DNA from: Candidatus Saccharimonadota bacterium
Lineage (GTDB): Bacteria; Patescibacteriota; Saccharimonadia; Saccharimonadales; Saccharimonadaceae
Direction: 5' to 3'
Assembly (NCBI GenBank): GCA_028286395.1
Contig: JAQBRS010000003.1
Location: forward strand, 124,001 to 188,000
DNA length: 64,000 nucleotides
Notes under the pieces: model-generated
What the model was told of the DNA's origin: nothing
Databases searched by the model: none
The model's input: only the letters and a program-made list of their open reading frames with translations
Shown here: piece by piece, positions 62,082-64,000 of the stretch
Position numbering within the stretch: position 1 is the first letter of the stretch
How the letters are laid out: every line of letters begins with the position of its first letter
Program-made: the position numbers and the translations under genes

Positions 62082-63545
62082 ATGGCCTCTAAATTACCAA
62101 CCGTTGCAATTATTGGACAAGCGAACGTCGGAAAGAGTTCGCTCTTTAACCGTTTCGTGCGGTCTCGTCAGGCAATTGTGGCAAAAGAGGCAGGTACCAC
62201 TCGTGACAACGTTCTAGGTAAAGTCACCCACAACGATCATACGTTTTGGCTCGTCGACACCGCTGGGCTTAAAGACGCAGCTGACGACTTTGAAGCCTCA
62301 ATCCAAGAGCAAATTACAGAGGCCGCTGAAGCTGCTGACGTCATCATGGTTGTCGTCGACGGCACGCAATATGCCAGCGACCAAGACAAGTTCGTCGCCA
62401 AGAAAGCACTTCGCAGCAAGAAGCCTGTTTTACTCCTTATCAACAAAGTTGACCTTTCAGGCAGCCTTCCGTCTGACGAATTTAAGCGCCTCGGCATTAA
62501 AGAAATTATCCGTACTAGCGCTGAGCACAACATTGGTATCGAAGCGGCAATTCAGACAATTACCGAGCTGATTCCACCCGCACAAGACGAACCAGCAGGC
62601 GACGTGATCCGTATTTCACTCATCGGCCGTCCAAATGTTGGTAAGAGTAATCTCTTCAACACCCTCGCAGGTAAGCAGCAAGCAATTGTCGCTAATATCG
62701 CAGGAACGACTCGTGACATTAACCGTATCGCCATCAAATACAAAGGCGCGAATATCGAAATTCTCGACACCGCTGGTATGCGAAAACCCGGCAAGCAAGA
62801 AGTCGGCATCGAGAAATTCTCAGTGCTTCGTACGCTCCAAGCGATTGAAGAGTCTGACATCTGTTTCCTCCTTATGGAAGCAAACGAGCTTAACACCGCG
62901 CTGGATCAACGCCTCGCCGGTATTATCGACGAAGCAGGCAAAGGCCTCGTTATTGTCGTCAGTAAGTGGGACATCGTCGAAGATAAAGACGAATTTACTC
63001 GTGATGCGATTGCGCCAAAGATCGCTCATACCTTTGAGTTCGTGCCCTGGGCACCACTTATCTTCACCAGTAGCGTAACTGGTCAAAACGTCACCAAATT
63101 ATTCGACCTCGCCCTCGAAATCGACGAACGTCGTTTGACTGAACACAAGACTCGTCACATGAATGACCTCCTGCAAACTATTGTTCAAAAACACCCGCCA
63201 GCTGGTCTGAAGAATACCCACCCGCGTCTTCGTTACGTCGTCCAAACTGACACGTCACCTCCATGGTTCGTCATCCACGGAAGCAACCTTAAATTCATTC
63301 ACTGGTCTTACAAACGCTACATCGAACGCAACTTCCGCGAAGCATTTGACTATGTCGGCACACCGATTAAATTTAGTTTCGTCGACGAGAAGCAAGTTAA
63401 AGACAACAAAGCTCGTATTGCCGAGGGTAAAGAGCCTATCAACAAGGCAAAAGCGAAGAACGAAGAAGCCAAAGTGAATCTTGCCGCTCGACAAGATGCT
63501 GGCCGCGAAGCGAAAAAAGAAGCTCGCAAAAACCTCTCAGAATAA
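62082..63545 (+). CDS. der: GTPase Der (EngA), ribosome biogenesis
   Basis: 487 residues with the two tandem G domains unique to Der: GQANVGKSSLFN (about 10-21), DTAGLKD, NKVD; then GRPNVGKSNLFNTL (about 185), DTAGMRKPG, SKWD; then a KH-like C-terminal domain (RLRYVVQTDTSPPWFVIHG). Essential 50S assembly factor. Ends in a Lys/Glu/Ala-rich tail of about 30 residues beyond the usual length. Confidence 0.95.
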   Translation: MASKLPTVAIIGQANVGKSSLFNRFVRSRQAIVAKEAGTTRDNVLGKVTHNDHTFWLVDTAGLKDAADDFEASIQEQITEAAEAADVIMVVVDGTQYASDQDKFVAKKALRSKKPVLLLINKVDLSGSLPSDEFKRLGIKEIIRTSAEHNIGIEAAIQTITELIPPAQDEPAGDVIRISLIGRPNVGKSNLFNTLAGKQQAIVANIAGTTRDINRIAIKYKGANIEILDTAGMRKPGKQEVGIEKFSVLRTLQAIEESDICFLLMEANELNTALDQRLAGIIDEAGKGLVIVVSKWDIVEDKDEFTRDAIAPKIAHTFEFVPWAPLIFTSSVTGQNVTKLFDLALEIDERRLTEHKTRHMNDLLQTIVQKHPPAGLKNTHPRLRYVVQTDTSPPWFVIHGSNLKFIHWSYKRYIERNFREAFDYVGTPIKFSFVDEKQVKDNKARIAEGKEPINKAKAKNEEAKVNLAARQDAGREAKKEARKNLSE

Positions 63546-63573
63546 AACTCAAAAATAGATCAGAAAAGGAAGA

Positions 63574-63613
63574 ACCCCGCTCCAGGGAGCAAGGCTCGAC
63601 CGTGGAACGGGGT
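63574..63613 (-). terminator. Hairpin between der and the partial membrane gene
   Basis: ACCCCG-c-TCCA pairs with TGGA-a-CGGGGT around a 17-nt loop; on the minus strand TTCTTCCTTTTC follows, so it probably ends the minus-strand gene. Confidence 0.6.
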
Positions 63614-63643
63614 AGTGATGTGGGATTTCTCCCGTTGTTTCTT

Positions 63644-64000
63644 CTAGTCGCGCCTGAAGGATCTGACCCATCCGATAGCAATCACGGTAAACGCAACTGC
63701 AACGATCGCCACGACCGGTGCGTACACGAACATACGTTGCACCTCAGGTGACGGCATGGTGAATCCCACGATATGCGAGGTGACCACCAGAACAACCACG
63801 AAGGCTGCGATGCGACCGAAGTGGTAACGCGACCGCCTGCGAAGGCGACCGAATTGCGCGTTTGTCCCCACGACAGCGAGATAGATCCCAAGGGCTCCAA
63901 CCGCTGTCAGTACTGCCAGGATCAGGTTGCCCTGTTTGGTGTGTGCCGAAGCATACACCAAAACCCAGTAGTACATCAGTCCGAATAGACCGACAGATGC
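63644..64000 (-). CDS. Multi-pass membrane protein, 5' end outside window
   Basis: At least 119 residues. The frame is open to base 64000 upstream of ATG 63976 (ASVGLFGL before it would complete the first membrane helix), so the gene is probably cut by the window edge. Four hydrophobic helices with basic loops (LRRRSRYHFGR). No recognised family. It shares GC-rich third positions and a 3' hairpin with the other GC-rich genes of the window. Confidence 0.6.
   Translation of the reverse strand, partial: ASVGLFGLMYYWVLVYASAHTKQGNLILAVLTAVGALGIYLAVVGTNAQFGRLRRRSRYHFGRIAAFVVVLVVTSHIVGFTMPSPEVQRMFVYAPVVAIVAVAFTVIAIGWVRSFRRD

Overview
The window looks like a chromosomal stretch of a Patescibacteria/CPR bacterium, most likely a Saccharibacteria (TM7) relative. 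This is inferred from gene content only; no 16S gene is present. The envelope genes are Gram-positive in style: a class E-like sortase, a YerB-type DUF3048 protein, and several one-pass proteins with cytoplasmic tails and outer domains. There is a complete F-type ATP synthase operon, prepilin-like surface proteins, many short conserved unknowns, and a lean set of housekeeping genes (der, gltX, smpB, dus, a UvrD-like helicase, xth). TGA acts as an ordinary stop (for example 1528-1530), which argues against the UGA-recoded Gracilibacteria and Absconditabacteria.

Layout. 1-7.2 kb: 3' end of a DEAH helicase, a possible alpha/beta hydrolase, a divergent TetR/tautomerase pair, small membrane proteins, an unusual HhH-GPD-like Fe-S protein, and a YitT transporter that seems to start at ATT. 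7.3-12.3 kb: GC-rich genes (a flotillin, two small proteins) with consensus promoters, hairpin leaders and strong Shine-Dalgarno sites, around one large unknown protein. 12.3-15.7 kb: tRNA-Gln and a pilin/fibronectin surface locus. 15.7-22.1 kb: UvrD-like helicase, a large structured ncRNA candidate, dus and two PlsC-type acyltransferases. 22.1-28.7 kb: atpI-like, atpB, E, F, H, A, G, D, C on the minus strand. 28.7-37.2 kb: a giant glycine-rich prepilin-like protein, glutaredoxin, a ParB-domain protein, a hydrolase and two glycosyltransferases. 37.2-41.6 kb: smpB, then xth, MTH1-like Nudix, guanylate-kinase-like and NnrD-like genes, often overlapping by one base. 41.6-50.9 kb: tRNA-Leu with a partial copy of itself beside it, sortase, PEGA protein, gltX, DUF3048 protein and a two-component system. 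50.9-57.4 kb: after tRNA-Glu, an AT-rich accessory island with a HEPN-motif protein, a gene remnant and a type IIS-like restriction system with two adenine methylases. 57.4-64 kb: a second kinase/regulator pair, a pseudouridine synthase, an unknown, der, and a partial membrane protein.

Two expression styles appear. Most genes carry a TATAAT-like box 6-11 nt before the start codon and no Shine-Dalgarno, so their mRNAs should be leaderless or nearly so. A smaller set of GC-rich genes has -35/-10 promoters with 17-nt spacing, a hairpin-bearing leader and an AAGGAG-type site. The most interesting non-coding elements are the 19.0-19.5 kb RNA, which has its own promoter, a 14-bp closing helix and a terminator, and the 11.85-12.0 kb leader, where a terminator stem and a second stem are mutually exclusive or pseudoknotted.
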